Part shown: one piece after another, positions 1 to 12,760 of the stretch
Layout of the letters: each line of letters opens with the position of its first letter
Numbering within the stretch: the stretch's first letter is position 1
Made by a program: the position numbers and the translations under genes
DNA from: Bugulina stolonifera
Taxonomy: Eukaryota > Bryozoa > Gymnolaemata > Cheilostomatida > Bugulidae
NCBI GenBank assembly: GCA_935421135.1
Contig: OW285193.1
Location: forward strand, 8,550,496 to 8,614,495
Reading direction: 5' to 3'
DNA: 64,000 bases
Notes under the pieces: generated by a model
Databases searched by the model: none
The model's input: the letters and a program-made list of their open reading frames with translations, nothing else
Told to the model about the DNA's origin: nothing

Positions 1-976
1 ACTGCTTATCAGTCTAAACCAAGTGTAGGTACTTAAAAAGAGCATGTCTCCATAGCACTTGGTGTTACGATATTGAGTAATGCAGGGTTGAAAATTGCTT
101 TCTTGGTATTTCTTAAAAAGGAGCTAAACTTCTAACCACAAGATTAACACACCCGTCTTAATCTCTTGTCTTAATCTTCCAAACGGTAATTATAGTTGCT
201 GAGATGAAATTGATTGATTTTCTGCTGCAATAACAATGGATAGACTTAGCCGTTTTTAATCATGATTAAAGCTTTAAACGCCATTGAAGTTCTTTGTATA
301 AATTTTCATAGTTCAATTCAGACTTGAGTCTAATATTTTTGTTGCTTAATGCCTCCTTCAAATTAGAGTGAAATTGTGAAATTTTTAATCAGGCACAGGA
401 AATAGTAGCTAGCCTGGGCATGCTGGTGCTAAGCTATGCAACCAGAACACCCATCCTGCCATCCACAATGTAGGGGAGGGTTTGCAATTTAATATAATCT
501 TGCCATCTCCACCAGGCAGTAGAACTGGTGAAGATGGAAGAGGAAGGCACAGTTAGCAGAGTGGATTAGCATAATACATTCTATCTTGCCATAATATTAA
601 TCCTGTTCTATCCCTAGCTGTCACATATATCTTGATATATTATACTTTATTGTTGGGTTATATTGTGGATATCCCTACTTACACTACCAAGGTACAAATG
701 ATAATCTCAGTGCTGGCCTAGAGGATGATTACATGTACAATGTATACATGTACATGTATAACATAACAGAAGTATACATGTTGTTGATGTTACCCAGTTA
801 TTATTTTGTATTTGGGTGTTTGTTGGCTCCACGACCACAAAGCAGAGATATTGTTATAATATAATCAAATTTGTCATAAAGTAAACTGGCTGGCCTCCCT
901 ATACTGTTGTACACATGTATGTTCTGACTAGTGTATGCACCTACACTGTATATATTAGTATTTATTGTGTTTGCAG

Positions 977-2487
977 GGTCTCAATTCAGATGGTACCATA
1001 ACTATTAATGTACCAAACGAAGACATAGCATTTACAACAGGTCAAGAAAGCGCCCCTCCTGCAGGTAGGTCACAGCTTAGAACCTGAGCTAAATGTCAGA
1101 TATTTGGTATGACAGTTTGGGACTGAAGTTTTCTAGGTGGTCAATATTTGTAGAGGAAATATATTGTAGCCTATAGTATATTATTCATGCTAACATGGTA
1201 CAAGAGGAAATGTTATCTATAATAGCGGGTAGTTTGGCCGCAATGACTCCAATAGATATCAACTGGCTACTAACTAACACCATGGCACTGGAGCATATAA
1301 TTTCTTTAATAGCCTGTGATCCACACTTACCTTGCCACAAACATGTAAATCAAGAATAAAATTTGAACTATGGGAACTCAGCCTACAAATTACTTAGAAG
1401 AGGTCTGTTTATAAATACCCAGTGCTGAGGATAATCTAAGTGACTGTCATTAGATATATTAGTTCCTATTTTAAGAAGTTGGTCGGACGCATGCGAGTAC
1501 TTATCATATTATTATTATTATGATACCAACTCCATGTTTCGAAATAATTAAGATAATGATAAAAATATAGTATGATGAATGGGTGAACTTATCAATATAC
1601 TGAGGCAGGCACGTGGTATGACATGGTAGAGTTGGTATTGTGTAAGGACACGGTGGTAGTGGTACCAACCAATACCACTTTTTATCCCTCCATTCATGTA
1701 TTCATCTACAATGAATCATAAATACAAGAATAAGTACCAGGTTGTCGGAGAATATTCCCATAGATTGGGGTATTAGTATTACAGATATTTAGATGTAATA
1801 ATATGTTCTATCTTTGCTCAAGTTACATTTTTGCTTCAAAGTAACTAGCAGCTTTAATTAAAAAGACTCTGGAAATAAATTGTACCTACTTGTATTAATA
1901 TTGATAATAAGGTCTGAAAGTTTGTGATTTGTTACAAAGTAATTTTATTTTTGCAGATGCGCCTTCAGCAAGCATGATGAAAAGACAACAACCCCCAAAG
2001 ATTGCAGGTAAGAACTACTGAGTTGTTTCATAAAGAAATTTGTGTTGAGTCTCAATTTTCGGTCATACCAATGCTAAGTTAGAAACGCTATACTAGTAAT
2101 AGCTCTAGTGCTGGGTTTAGTGCCGATTTGTTAGCTGCTAGGTGATAGGATGGGTGGCTACATCTACCTACCGTACATTTATAACCAGATTCTATCACTG
2201 GAAGTAATAAAACCAACCTATCAGGTGATGTTAACACTTACTGCCCAATAGATAGACCATAACTATAAAGTAACTTAAAGACACTCCTTGTCAAGTTTGA
2301 ATTAATTATTATTTCAATAATGAAAGTGAAGCCTAACCCATAGAAGTAATGAAAACCATATATTTATGTGTAATGGCCATTTTTGTAATTCGAATTTATT
2401 TTTATTACAAATTAAATGAGATTACACAACTTATATAGTTCTGATATCTTTCTTGTCTCTATCTAAACAGATTTGTATGATTATTGA
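977..2487 (+). CDS. 3' end of an unrecognised gene (partial, three terminal exons)
   Basis: Three exons chain in one frame: 977-1064 (phase 1 end, donor GTAGGT), 1957-2007 (acceptor TTTTTGCAG, donor GTAAGA) and 2471-2487 (pyrimidine-rich acceptor ending AAACAG). The last exon completes a GAT codon and ends at TGA, giving a C-terminus DLYDY. The first exon is open only in the frame used. The encoded tail is about 52 residues, polar, with Pro/Ala/Ser-rich and basic stretches (APPADAPSAS, MKRQQPPKIA), so probably a disordered C-terminus. A possible upstream exon is 516-560 (15 codons, phase 0, weak donor GTGGAT). The rest of the gene lies left of the window. I recognise no family and assign no function. 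Confidence 0.5.
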
Positions 2488-4812
2488 TTAATCTGTATTT
2501 TGTAGCCTATTCTAATGTTTAATTCAAAAGAGGTGTTGAAGGACTTCTAGTCGGAGATGAAGTTCTATGTGCGAGTGTATGTCACCAGGACTACCGAAGA
2601 GTATTTCCATCCATGGATATAGACTTTACCATTCCTACGCGATGCTTTACTGTTCACTTGTTTACACACGGTGGGGGGGGGGGGGGGGGGGAGATATAAG
2701 TTAACCTTATTCCTAACTGTATTTATATTATGTATACTATGTATTCAAATTTAGGCATAAGTAAAACAAGATAGACATGTAGAGGGAAGCATGCAGGCAT
2801 ACTTCTTCTAACTGGAGAATTGTTTTACCATTTATTACCTACGATGCATACATATTATTAATTGTAACCATGTGACGCATAATCATTAGTTTTAGTAACT
2901 ATTAAAATTAAATGATAATTTATACTCATGCAAGGATAAAACAAATGTTTGTATTATTTATACATTATGTAACGTGTAATTACATTGTATGGTTAGTTAA
3001 ATTAAATTACAAGCTCACTGATAATTTGTTGTTAAATCAGCTTTTTATGGACTATAGGTGAATCACTATATTTTAGTCAAAATTTGCATAATATAGTACA
3101 GAAATGTTTTTCTATAAAATAAATATGTCAAGAAATGTATTCTTCGAAGTTATGATAATCCTAAAGCACAGTCAACAATTTTATTTTTTTGTATTTTTTA
3201 TTCATTTTCTAAGATGAGCTTAGTTCGGATAACAGAATCCGGATATAAATATTATCCCACCCAATCACAAATATATTAATAACTACACAGATTTAGTGGA
3301 TACTTGTACTTGATGGTATCAGGAGGTAATACAATAATAATATAATCACAGATTTAGTGTTTCTCATGTAATTACTTGTGGAGGTTATACCAACCCAGAC
3401 CAACACCATCATCTTGCTATAACATTTACTTATTAAATAAACTGGAACCGGCTTTGCCAGAAAATATAATTATTTAAATATTTAATAAGGTTTAGGAAAA
3501 AACATTACGATATTACTAATGTTGGAAGCACATTGTATAGTTAACCAAAAGCCCAAGATATCAATAGATCACAGTCTATGGGTCTGAAAGAGCTGTTTTC
3601 TGGTGGTATTCATCCTGTTTGTATTGAACTAAGGCTATGCATACCCATAATTCCATATATATTACACCCAAAGCACATTTCTATATCGAAACCCGAGGCC
3701 ATGTGAACTGGTACCTGGTACCACCCAATGAGAGTATGGATATATATAATATATTGCCATGTCCAATGCCGAAATAAGCTCAACTGAAAGTGGGCTTCAA
3801 TTGATTAGCCAATGATACAGATTGAATAACCAAACCATCTGCAACCTCTAGGCGTTTTCCTGTACCTACATGTAGGAGCAAACTGTTCAGTATACCGTTT
3901 AGTACCTTACATCATGTGACTAATGAACTGTATAATTGGTGACAGGAAGCTACGGCAGCCTAAAGCTCATGAAAACATCAATTATTCAAGATTACTTACT
4001 GCCCTAATCACAAGCCTACTTGACTAACCATATAAAAATATTTATATCAGTCAAACCACTCGTCGGTTTAGTAAATTGGTACCAACTGAACATTATCCTG
4101 ACATGAAATCTGTTTCCTATTTTTCAAAAAGTTTTCGAACAAAAAAGTAGTCAAATTTACAAATACATGTGCCATCTAGGAAACAGCATCGCTGGTGTTT
4201 GTCTCCAAACTTATTTTTTTGTCAACGGAAAACAAACAAGTATTACTGGTGGGTAAATCCACCACAGGGTCTGCCAGGGATACGATAAGAATTTGTCCTA
4301 CCTAATCCACTTTATCTTTGTAAAAAAATCTTTAAACACAATGCCATCTGTACATACCACATATTTATGTGTAGCATAATTATTATAACAAACACAGTAT
4401 TACAGTATTAACGACAAATAAATGATTTCGTAAGATAGATTATCATCATCCAACATTACAATATGTATATTATTATAGAGCTTGTGTTACAAATGACATT
4501 CCACTGTTTTATTTGGTGCAGCCCCTAATTGCCCTCGGGTGCATATAAGATCGGAATGAAATTTATCTAGAAGAAACAAGTGTAAAGTTCTACGTCCTAA
4601 GATTCAGGCATTATGCTACCATATTAACACTTTCATTATTAGTCTGTTTTCAAATCGTGAAACACTGAAGCCATATTTATCACAATGCTAAAAAATTCCA
4701 ACAATTTGACAAATTTGGGAAAGGGTAAACGACAAGATTCCATCAGGGTTAGAGTTAATAGTTAAGAGTTGTTCAAATTCATAAATAGTTAATAATAGCA
4801 GAAAATTAAAAA
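2488..4812. other. Intergenic, no gene seen
   Basis: AT-rich sequence with stops in all frames and no exon chain I can support. It contains a run of 19 G at 2673-2691. The right end is presumably the promoter side of the intronless gene at 4813. Confidence 0.5.
2673..2691 (+). repeat. Poly(G) tract, 19 G
   Basis: Uninterrupted run of 19 G. Similar G runs occur at 9213-9227 (15) and 30111-30126 (16), and C runs at 24039-24050 and 44929-44941. Exact lengths are sensitive to sequencing error. Confidence 0.9.
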
Positions 4813-5253
4813 ATGGCTGGTAGTAGGAAATGTTCACCTGTCCGATCCACATCACGGACAAAAAAAGCTCGATCCACATCTCGATCACGATCAAGTTCAA
4901 GGAGCAGGTTGCACTCAAAAAGGAGGAAAGAAGCGATCCGCAAGAGAGCTCCAACACCAGCATCGTACTACAGAGTACCTTCGCAGATGGAGTACGATTG
5001 TATGGCGACGATAAGCAGAAGTATGCCTACTATGGGTAAGACTGAGCAACTATGTGACAACATTGCGGGTGAAGCAGCTCGGCACCTCAACTGCATGAGT
5101 GGGATGATGAGTAAGGCTACGACGGCAACTTCTAAGTACTTCATAAAGCAGGAATCAGACACCACATGGAGTTATGGGTTCAGAGTGCTTATCGGAATCC
5201 TTCTTCTGATAGCCCTCTACTTCGTAGTCAAAAATCAACAGCTTCATAGGTAA
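4813..5253 (+). CDS. Intronless Arg/Ser-rich tail-anchored membrane protein
   Basis: A 146-residue single-exon ORF with ATG in the context AAAAAATGG. Residues 8-45 are an RS/RK-rich basic stretch (for example STSRSRSSSRSRLHSKRRK), the kind of sequence that can act as a nuclear-localisation or RNA/chromatin-binding segment. The middle is polar with short helical stretches. Residues about 124-141 (VLIGILLLIALYFVVKN) form one strong membrane helix followed by only a few residues, so the protein should be tail-anchored with the basic domain facing the cytosol or nucleus. Lamin-B-receptor-type proteins also combine RS-rich and membrane segments, but I see no homology. It is unusual in lacking introns where every neighbour has several, so it could be a retrocopy or a lineage-specific gene. 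The overlapping ORF at 4830 is a frame shadow. Confidence 0.6.
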   Translation: MAGSRKCSPVRSTSRTKKARSTSRSRSSSRSRLHSKRRKEAIRKRAPTPASYYRVPSQMEYDCMATISRSMPTMGKTEQLCDNIAGEAARHLNCMSGMMSKATTATSKYFIKQESDTTWSYGFRVLIGILLLIALYFVVKNQQLHR

Positions 5254-7829
5254 GGAAACCAAGTTCTAAGGCTACTAAAATGCATGATTTTACTACAGCC
5301 AACGTGTACAGACTGGCTTAGAACGCAGCAAACATGGACAAACTGGTAACAGGCCAGCTAGTCATAAAGAATTGTGTCACATTTCATGTTATCATTCTCA
5401 TTTTCGTACAAAGCTGGTCGTGTCATAATATTATAGTGTAGCAGATTTGACTGGTTATCATTGTACTTGCATTACTCAACCAGCTATAGTGGAGTCGATG
5501 ACAAACTAACACAATGCTTTACTAGAATTAATTACGAAATTCAAGGATGCGATTTTCATACACCCGATATACCAGTGACTGTTTGCACCAGTGTGTGTAT
5601 ATTACCCAAGTATATGTAGGAAAGTGCTCTTATAAAACTACAAACTAAAATAGCAGACACTTAAAAATAACAACAAATTTTCCGAGTGTTTTAATCTGAT
5701 GTGACTCATAAACAGAGTAACATCCAATAAATCGAGTAGTTGCTTATTTATTGCCCTAAAAATACACAAAATACCTGGATGATTTCTACGCTGAGTGTTT
5801 GGGTAATGATCATTACAACGAAATAAAGTCTCGCAATAGTTTAATTATGTTTACAACTTCCACGATCATCAATTAGTATTTTACATAACATTTCCTGTAA
5901 TGGATAGTGACTGGATGAAATACCAATCCTATGAGTCATAAACCAAAACAGGATACAAACACCCAACATCTACACCAACTCGGCTCAACAAGAGGAACTA
6001 GTTTCCTATTTGAGTAGCTGTAGGTAGCAGATTAATCAGTCAAATTATGTCATCAACAAGTCCGTACATACATGTAACACTTGATAATCTTCATTATTCG
6101 TAACATCTGTGCTATGCGAGGGCTCATTAGCACTGTCATTATTTGACATATTGCAGGTGAAGGTATTGACCATGTACCTACGTATCTATCATGTCCGCTC
6201 TCTGATCACTAACAAAGGTGACAGACTGTATTTGTGCGTAGATAGATACACAGGTGAACTCAGGTTAATCACACATGTTTGAATCAGTGTAGCCTTAGCT
6301 CCTGTTGATATTTTTATAGAATGATTGGGGGGACGTGGCAGAGTTCGCTATATAAAGTCTACTCCAAACCTGAAGATGTCTACAGCAGAAGGTAGGAGCA
6401 CAGGAAGAGAATCAGAAAAGAGACTAAGAACTGAACTATCTTGAATACTAGCCCGTTATAAACAAAGTAAAATGTGCTTGAACACAACTAAACATTGCAA
6501 ACCTGCTTGAAGTAGAAATAAACCAGTAAACAAAATGGAGAAATTTGCATTATCTTTTACTATTATTATTTAGAACGCATCATATTTGAATGTACAGGAA
6601 AACACATCAGATTCAACACATTAGCTAGAACAAGATGCTGTGTTACCAGGTAATCTTACTATGATGGGATCCTACCAGACGATGCCGCTATCACTGAGAG
6701 TTCTCACATATCTTCATATTCATAACACATGCCAGACTGCCCAAATTGTTACACTCCATGTCTGTAATACATGTTATATTATAATCCCAACCAGAGTGAA
6801 ACCAAAGCAGATAACACACCCATTTTGGTTTGGGTATAAATTATACCACTTGGGGAATTAGTACGAAGTATAACACTTAATATTATACTGATGTGGTAAG
6901 TCAGGGAATAGAATTACCTCCTCTGGAAGGTAATTCTATGAAATAGAGGAAACACTAATGGACACACCTAACACCACTAGCTACACCTAATATACTCCTG
7001 TTACACACACGTACTATGCATGTTATCATTATACTTCACCAAACTAACAAACAAAACAGTTGTAATTGAAATCACTAACACTTTTAGAAAACAGGAAAAC
7101 ACAGTTCTGACTTGAGTCACATTAGATTGTGGTTCATAACTCAACAGAGACTCCAGTTCCATGAATCGAGTCAACTATAATATCACACCAAGTAGACTTG
7201 TCTTAACCTAATATAGTCCTTGAGTACTCCGTGTCAGGTAGTGTTAGTCACAGATTGAACTACCTTGTTCTAAGGATTTGTAAAGAAATGTAATTTTTCT
7301 CTAGCTCTAAGAATTTTAGACGTGTTATACATGTATGCACTCAGATATGTTATGTTTGAGCTCAGCATCAAAGCTAATTTTCTATATTGTAAGAACACAA
7401 AATATCATTTTAGTCATATATTGTATACCGTACAGCATGTATGCCTGTATTTTATATAGACATTCAAACTTTACAGGTTGAAAAAGAGGGGATTAATTCT
7501 GAATAATCATAATATGCATGTATTAGTTAAAGTGATACCACGCTCCATTGTGATGTCATGCTTAAAAATACTTAGAGCTAAATAAAACTAGTACGTTGTA
7601 AGCGATGATGTCACAAAACACTTGAGGTCAGAATATATAAAATGTCATTAATTTATCATGCAAAATTCTTCAGACCTTTTTCATGCCCAGAAAAAGCTAA
7701 ACAGATGTTGTACAGAGAGAACTTCCAACAAGTTTTGGACACGAGTTAATAAGAGGTCGACATACATATATCTCTAAAGGATTAGGACAATCAAGTTGGA
7801 TTTGATCCATATACTCTAAGCTAGTTGCC
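5254..7829. other. Intergenic, no gene seen
   Basis: About 2.6 kb without a supportable exon chain. AATAAA at about 5727 could serve the gene at 4813. A short perfect hairpin (AGAATTACCT arms, 6908-6939) and a TATAAA at 6351-6356 are the only local features. The 73-codon ORF at 6640 has no splice or homology support. Confidence 0.4.
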
Positions 7830-9479
7830 TTAATTAACTAACGCTATTATCACAATCAAATTCTTGCAGGTCAGGCCTTCACCTGTTCCATAGAGAAAGA
7901 GTAAACTCAATGCTGGTAAAATAATATCGTCATATCCAGCCAATGAAATATCTTGAAAGAGAATCATGTGACATAATAATATCTCACCAGTTTGGTCGAC
8001 CTTCTGTATATCGGCTGTGGCCAGGAAGCTGGCTTCCTCGCAAGTCTCCACTATCAGGTCACTTTTTATCTTGGCAAGTTCGGCATCCTGGTTAAAGTGC
8101 TTGTTGAAGTCAATGTTTTCGGAGTTCCTCACAATCTTGTATATCTGGAACTTGGAGGAATCACCTGCACCATGCTGCCAATATATTATATAGAATCATC
8201 TGCACCACGCTGTCAACATATTATATAGAATCACATGTACCATGCTGTCAATTTATTATATGAGATGCAGCAATACAGATACTTCACATCAACTATAAAT
8301 ACATCAGCTAACCTACTGATTGGATACCTTGAATGTAAAGTCTGCTGCATTCATCTCCAGTTCGCCTGCCGAGTCAGGAAACATTCTCTTATCTATCGGC
8401 ACGATTAAACACCTGGATGACTCTTTAAAGTTGAATGCAGCCTCTTTCTGAAACATCATAGAGTCACATGACTATGATTTGCATGTATCTGATAAAAGAA
8501 ATACCCAGTGATCAGCACAGATGACATCAATCAAATTTTTCCTTTATTGTTTGGAGTTGCCTTCTTACTGATTAGTGAGAAAAGATAACTCCCAAAATAT
8601 AAAACAAGTTGATGCTACATGTGTACAGTGTAGTTTATGCACACTGTGCAATATTGTTATTAACTAAAAGTGTAGGTAAATAATTTAGAGAGGTTGATCT
8701 AGCTCAACTTCCATAAACAAATTTTGACACAACTTACAGTTCCATAGTCTAACAGCACTGTGACTTTAGGGGTTTCAATATAAGCGAATCCTAAGGCTAC
8801 GTCAGCCTGCACCCTTTGACTGTTACCACAGCTTGTGTATTGCCATGATCTCTCCTCATTTACACCTGCCAAGTTAACTTGCTGAAATAAAGTAAAGGTA
8901 TTGCATAATGATATTACTGTAGATAATAATAATAAATGACAATGAATGGATATGTAGCATAATTAGTCCAATCACAGCAGATTAATAGGTTATCTCCCCT
9001 GTATAATTATGAAGGTCAAATAAGGGAGAAAACGGAGTATCTCACACTAATCAAAGGAGTTTTTAAAAACAAAGTGGATACCAGTACTTCATAGTAAGCA
9101 GTGTAGTACAATATATGTACTATTCTACAAGCTTATGTTAATGCAAACAGCCAACATGACGACTTGATGGAACAGTTGGTTAGCGCTTATCACTATGACG
9201 CAAGTGATGTGTGGGGGGGGGGGGGGGCCAGGTACGAGTCCCACCAACGACTACAGAGTTTAGTTTAGGCATGAAAAACATTTTTCTACAAGACAGATCC
9301 ACCCTATTGCTAAAGGTTTGATCTACTCTAGCTTGCAGCTGGTCATCCAGTGGTCAGAGCTGGACAACCATGCAGTAAACTAGAACTACTTGACTGCAAA
9401 GAGAAAAAAAAGAAATTCGTCCACTTACAGTTCTGACAACTCCGGATGCCGCAAGGCTAAGGAGTAATAACACCAACAT
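7830..9479 (-). CDS. Small secreted cysteine protein, five exons, unrecognised family
   Basis: Exons on the minus strand: 9429-9479, 8738-8881, 8328-8447, 7988-8174, 7830-7882; phases 0,0,0,1. All junctions are GT-AG and the product is about 184 residues. Residues 1-17 (MLVLLLLSLAASGVVRT) are a signal peptide. The mature chain carries four Cys (TSCGN, SSRCL, VETCEE, LTCKN), enough for two disulfides, and mixed beta-like segments. The C-terminus ends with a short hydrophobic run (NLIVIIALVN), too short for a normal helix but compatible with a lipid-anchor signal. The acceptor of exon 4 was chosen as GGCAG/CATGG because the nearby GTGCAG would break the frame. That acceptor lies in a threefold 35-bp tandem repeat. 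I recognise no family; extracellular location is inferred from the signal peptide. Confidence 0.65.
8159..8263 (-). repeat. Three 35-bp tandem units spanning the exon 4 acceptor
   Basis: Units at 8159-8193, 8194-8228 and 8229-8263. Read on the minus strand, each carries a CAG acceptor followed by a copy of the first exon 4 bases (CATGGTGCAGGTGATT in the used copy; CGTGGTGCAGATGATT and CATGGTACATGTGATT upstream). Only the proximal copy keeps the reading frame. Confidence 0.85.
9155..9260 (+). mobile_element. tRNA-derived SINE-like copy or tRNA pseudogene
   Basis: An A-box-like TGGAACAGTTGGTTAGCG (from 9168) is followed by an anticodon-type hairpin (ATCACT/AGTGAT around 9190-9208), then a B-box-like GGTACGAGTCC (9231-9241, one mismatch to the usual GGTTCGANTCC). 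A run of 15 G fills the variable region (9213-9227). The acceptor stem does not pair well, so a working tRNA is unlikely. It sits in intron 1 of the minus-strand secreted-protein gene, inserted antisense. Confidence 0.6.
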
Positions 9480-10048
9480 ATTCACTCAACAGATTTGGTA
9501 ATAACACTACACTAACTATACTAACAGATAATGGTGGCCACAGAATATAATATTATAACCTGATCATAGTATGTTGGGAACAAACAGGTGATGTACTCAT
9601 ACATTAGTACATAACTAAATATAGAACAGCTATGAGGCAATCATCTACAATCAATTGAGTTATGAATGTTCCCCTGCAAGCAGCTTACAAATAAAAATGA
9701 GACAAAACAACGAATTGAGAAAAATATGACCGAAGAGCAGGGAAATGGAAACTAAAAACTCCTTGCTGATGTGGAGGAGGCGCAAAGAGAGGACGACCCT
9801 ATGAAAAAATATTAAGCTTGCAATAAATTTTTAACATATTTTCTAAGAATTCTTACAATAGTTCAGCATGGTATAATGTTTGAAAGTAGTATAATATTTA
9901 AATTGAATATAGTGTTGTATACATTCAATACTATTGCTAGGTCATCAAACTAGAGTTAGGCCTAGAACTCGCTAAAATAGTTAAATAACAAAGAATCAGG
10001 CGGGCCTGATAGCAGACGCCCGTATTCCACAAACTACCAATAGCAAAT

Positions 10049-12208
10049 ATGATTACTACCAGAGAAGTGTTGTTGGATTATATCCGCTACAGGTAAACTA
10101 ACATAAACACTAGACGTGTACTGACATGAATCACAAATATATTAAAGATGTCAACATAAGAACAGAAAGCCCCGCCCAGCCGACTCGCTTCGATGTCGAC
10201 TTAACGTCTTGTGCAAGTGAAGACTAAGCATTGTGCCAAAATTAACATGCAAATCTCACTTTAGAACACCATGATGGCATTGTCATCGATTGGCCACGTA
10301 TATAAGTAAAAGGACATTTGTAATCATTATTTCACATATTGTGTAGCCTACAAACGTTTGAGCAGCAGAAGTTGTCTGCATATTCCTTGAACCATAAACA
10401 ATATAGATTACAATATACTATAATTGGGTTTAAAATAAACTGATATATTGGTTTCTTTATGCACAAAGTCGTCCTTGACATGTGTAACTCTGTTTCACAA
10501 CTTTTTTTGGAAAATTGTTTTGAAAAATTAATACTTCAGGAAATTTAAGTTAGACTGAGAGCTTAGTTTGCATGACAGTTATTTTTCATAAATTGCTCCC
10601 AAACATTTTCACTGAAAAGTGAAATTGAAAGGCCATATAATTGCAGACTCAATGAAGTTGGATATTGTGGAATGAAAATGAGGCCGATAAGAGACATGTT
10701 TGCCGCACTGCCGGTAGACGAATCTATAGCAATGAGTGAAGTACAGAATGTCGGTGAGTAGCAGCAGCTAATATAGTCATATGGCAGCCTGGGTACCAAT
10801 CTGTCAAAAAGTATAGGGTGGGCATCTCTCCTACCCAACGTCTTGGAGGGCGAATAGACTATGAATCTAATAAAGATCTTAAGAGGGAAAGTGGTAGACC
10901 TAGGTCTACACTTAGTCACTTGCATATGGGTGTGCATGGACCCCAGGCTAAGAGTATGATAGATCTTAGACTGTAAACTCTTAGTTCACACCAGGAAGCT
11001 CTCAAGAATCCTGTTATTATTGCTGAAGCATTGGATTGAGAGAACATAACTTCCAAATTTATCTTTCCTCTCTTACCTAGTGGACTAAAAAGTAAGTAAC
11101 AGTTTACAGTGTTGACTTCACACATAACCCATCAATTGTATAGTCATGCATTCCTACAGGTAGGCAGATGGAGTGTCACCTCTACCTATCAGCATTCCTA
11201 GACATGTCTGAGCAGCAGTTTGACCTCTTAGGCAGGTGCGCCAAGGCGGACTATTTCAAAGTTCTAGGTGAAATATTCACGGATAGAACTATTAACTGGG
11301 GGAGACTGGTTTTGGTACGTTGTATAAAAATGTCCATTGCATGCGCACTGTAAACGTATACCAATATCTTATTCAACTAACAAGAGTGTAATACTTAAAG
11401 TTATGTTCTCTCGTACTAAGAGAACATAGCTCCCAAGTAATACAATAACTGTACATAAAGACAACAATATGTTTACATGTATGTCTATACTATACACTTG
11501 CAGGTGATGGTTTACACTGGAAGGTTGGCTGTAAGAGCTATGAAGCTGGAATGTCCAGCGCAGATAAGAAACCTGGTGGAGTGGTGTGAGACTTTCTTTA
11601 GAGAGAATTATCTAGACCAGTGGATTGGAGCCAACGGAGGATGGGTCGGTATTAGTCTGCTTCACTATTGCTAGTTACTAAGAAAATACTGATAAAACAA
11701 CTAGATTTTGCAAAGTTTTGTTCTCTCTTCACAGCTGTGAAAAGACAACTCCTAAACAAAATTTCAATTAGTTTGAACGAGAGCAAAGTAATTATTGACA
11801 TCAAAAATAATGGATGTGTAAAAAGGCAGACAATAATAATATTGTAGCCTAGTTTATTACACTTGGTTGGTGAAAATTTTAACCAAAAAGATGAAGTTGT
11901 CTACTCTTATGTTTAAAATGATTTTTCCATTTAAATTAAAACAAATCTCACTCACTGTTGATTAGTAGGTTGAGCTTTTAGTGTAGGGTTGTCGATTAAC
12001 GCTTTTATATGTACATTTGTGAACGCAAAGTTCTACACTAGAAAGATATTACTGTGGTCCATGTTTACATTAGGACTCGCTGAAGGGAGTGTATGGCACA
12101 GACTGGGCTAGAAAGGAAGTGGTGAATGAAATGCGAAGCATACTCGTGGGTCTGACTATAATGACTGGAGTGATAGCTACGGCTTTCTTTATTCTACAGA
12201 AAATATAA
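10049..12208 (+). CDS. Bcl-2 family protein, copy 1 (Bak/Bax-like architecture)
   Basis: Five exons: 10049-10092, 10647-10753, 11160-11314, 11504-11644, 12074-12208; about 193 residues. BH1 is INWGRL (residues 95-100), BH2 is WIGANGGW (142-149), and a C-terminal helix (about 172-190, LVGLTIMTGVIATAFFIL) predicts a tail anchor in mitochondrial outer or ER membrane. The region aligned with BH3 is SEVQNVGRQM: the conserved Gly (residue 51) is present but the following acidic residue is Arg. Exons 3 and 4 have exactly the lengths of copy 2 (155 and 141 nt), with the same phases. The start at 10049 follows an in-frame stop at 10012; compared with copy 2 the N-terminus is about 49 residues shorter, so an upstream coding exon may be missing. 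Donor of exon 4 is GTCGGT. A pro- or anti-survival role cannot be told from sequence. Confidence 0.85.
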
Positions 12209-12261
12209 TCAAATAGATTTGTAGCATTGTTATGTTTGCAGTTGTATGTACTCGTACATGA

Positions 12262-12267
12262 AATAAA
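12262..12267 (+). terminator. Poly(A) signal of Bcl-2 copy 1
   Basis: AATAAA 54 nt after the stop codon at 12206-12208. Confidence 0.6.
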
Positions 12268-12760
12268 TTTTTAAGACTTACAGATATTTATCCTATTTAA
12301 ATATTATTTTATGATAATGAACAACCACTCATGTACTAGAGAGCTGCCAAGATAGCAGTTCCACAGTCGAGCCTGTATATTTTATAATAATCATATTTGA
12401 AGAAGCTGGTATCGTAACGATAGGAATAAAAGGTATTACCAGAAAATGAAGCCTATCCCCCTTATAGCACAAACATAAAATGAGCTAAAGATTCCTCACC
12501 CTATCAGGTTTGAGTTTCGGATTAAACTTAAGAGTGAAACTTAGGAGTACCAACTGTAACAGAAACTAATCAAATGGTGTAAATTTAGCTAATAATTAGT
12601 TCACAGATATATTTATTTTACAATTTCAAATCGATTACATAGAAAATTATTGTGTTTATAATAATGAATACTGTGGATTTAGACTTCCTTTAATATATTA
12701 AATAATCATAATGCTGTCACTATAAGAAATTTTGTGGTATGTTGAGTTTGTGACCTGCAG

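Noticed and set aside
4968..5165. 65-codon minus-strand ORF and the 4830 plus-frame ORF
   Set aside because: Frame shadows of the RS-rich tail-anchored protein gene.
6351..6391. TATAAA followed by a short ATG exon (MSTAE) with a donor
   Set aside because: The ATG lies only about 20 bases after the TATA element, before any usual start of transcription, and no following exon was found.
9155..9260. Functional tRNA gene
   Set aside because: Acceptor arm does not pair and 15 G interrupt the variable region; a SINE or pseudogene fits better.
10563..11125. 124- and 69-codon minus-strand ORFs
   Set aside because: They are antisense to exon 2 and intron 2 of Bcl-2 copy 1, whose plus-strand exons have matching phases and a paralog.
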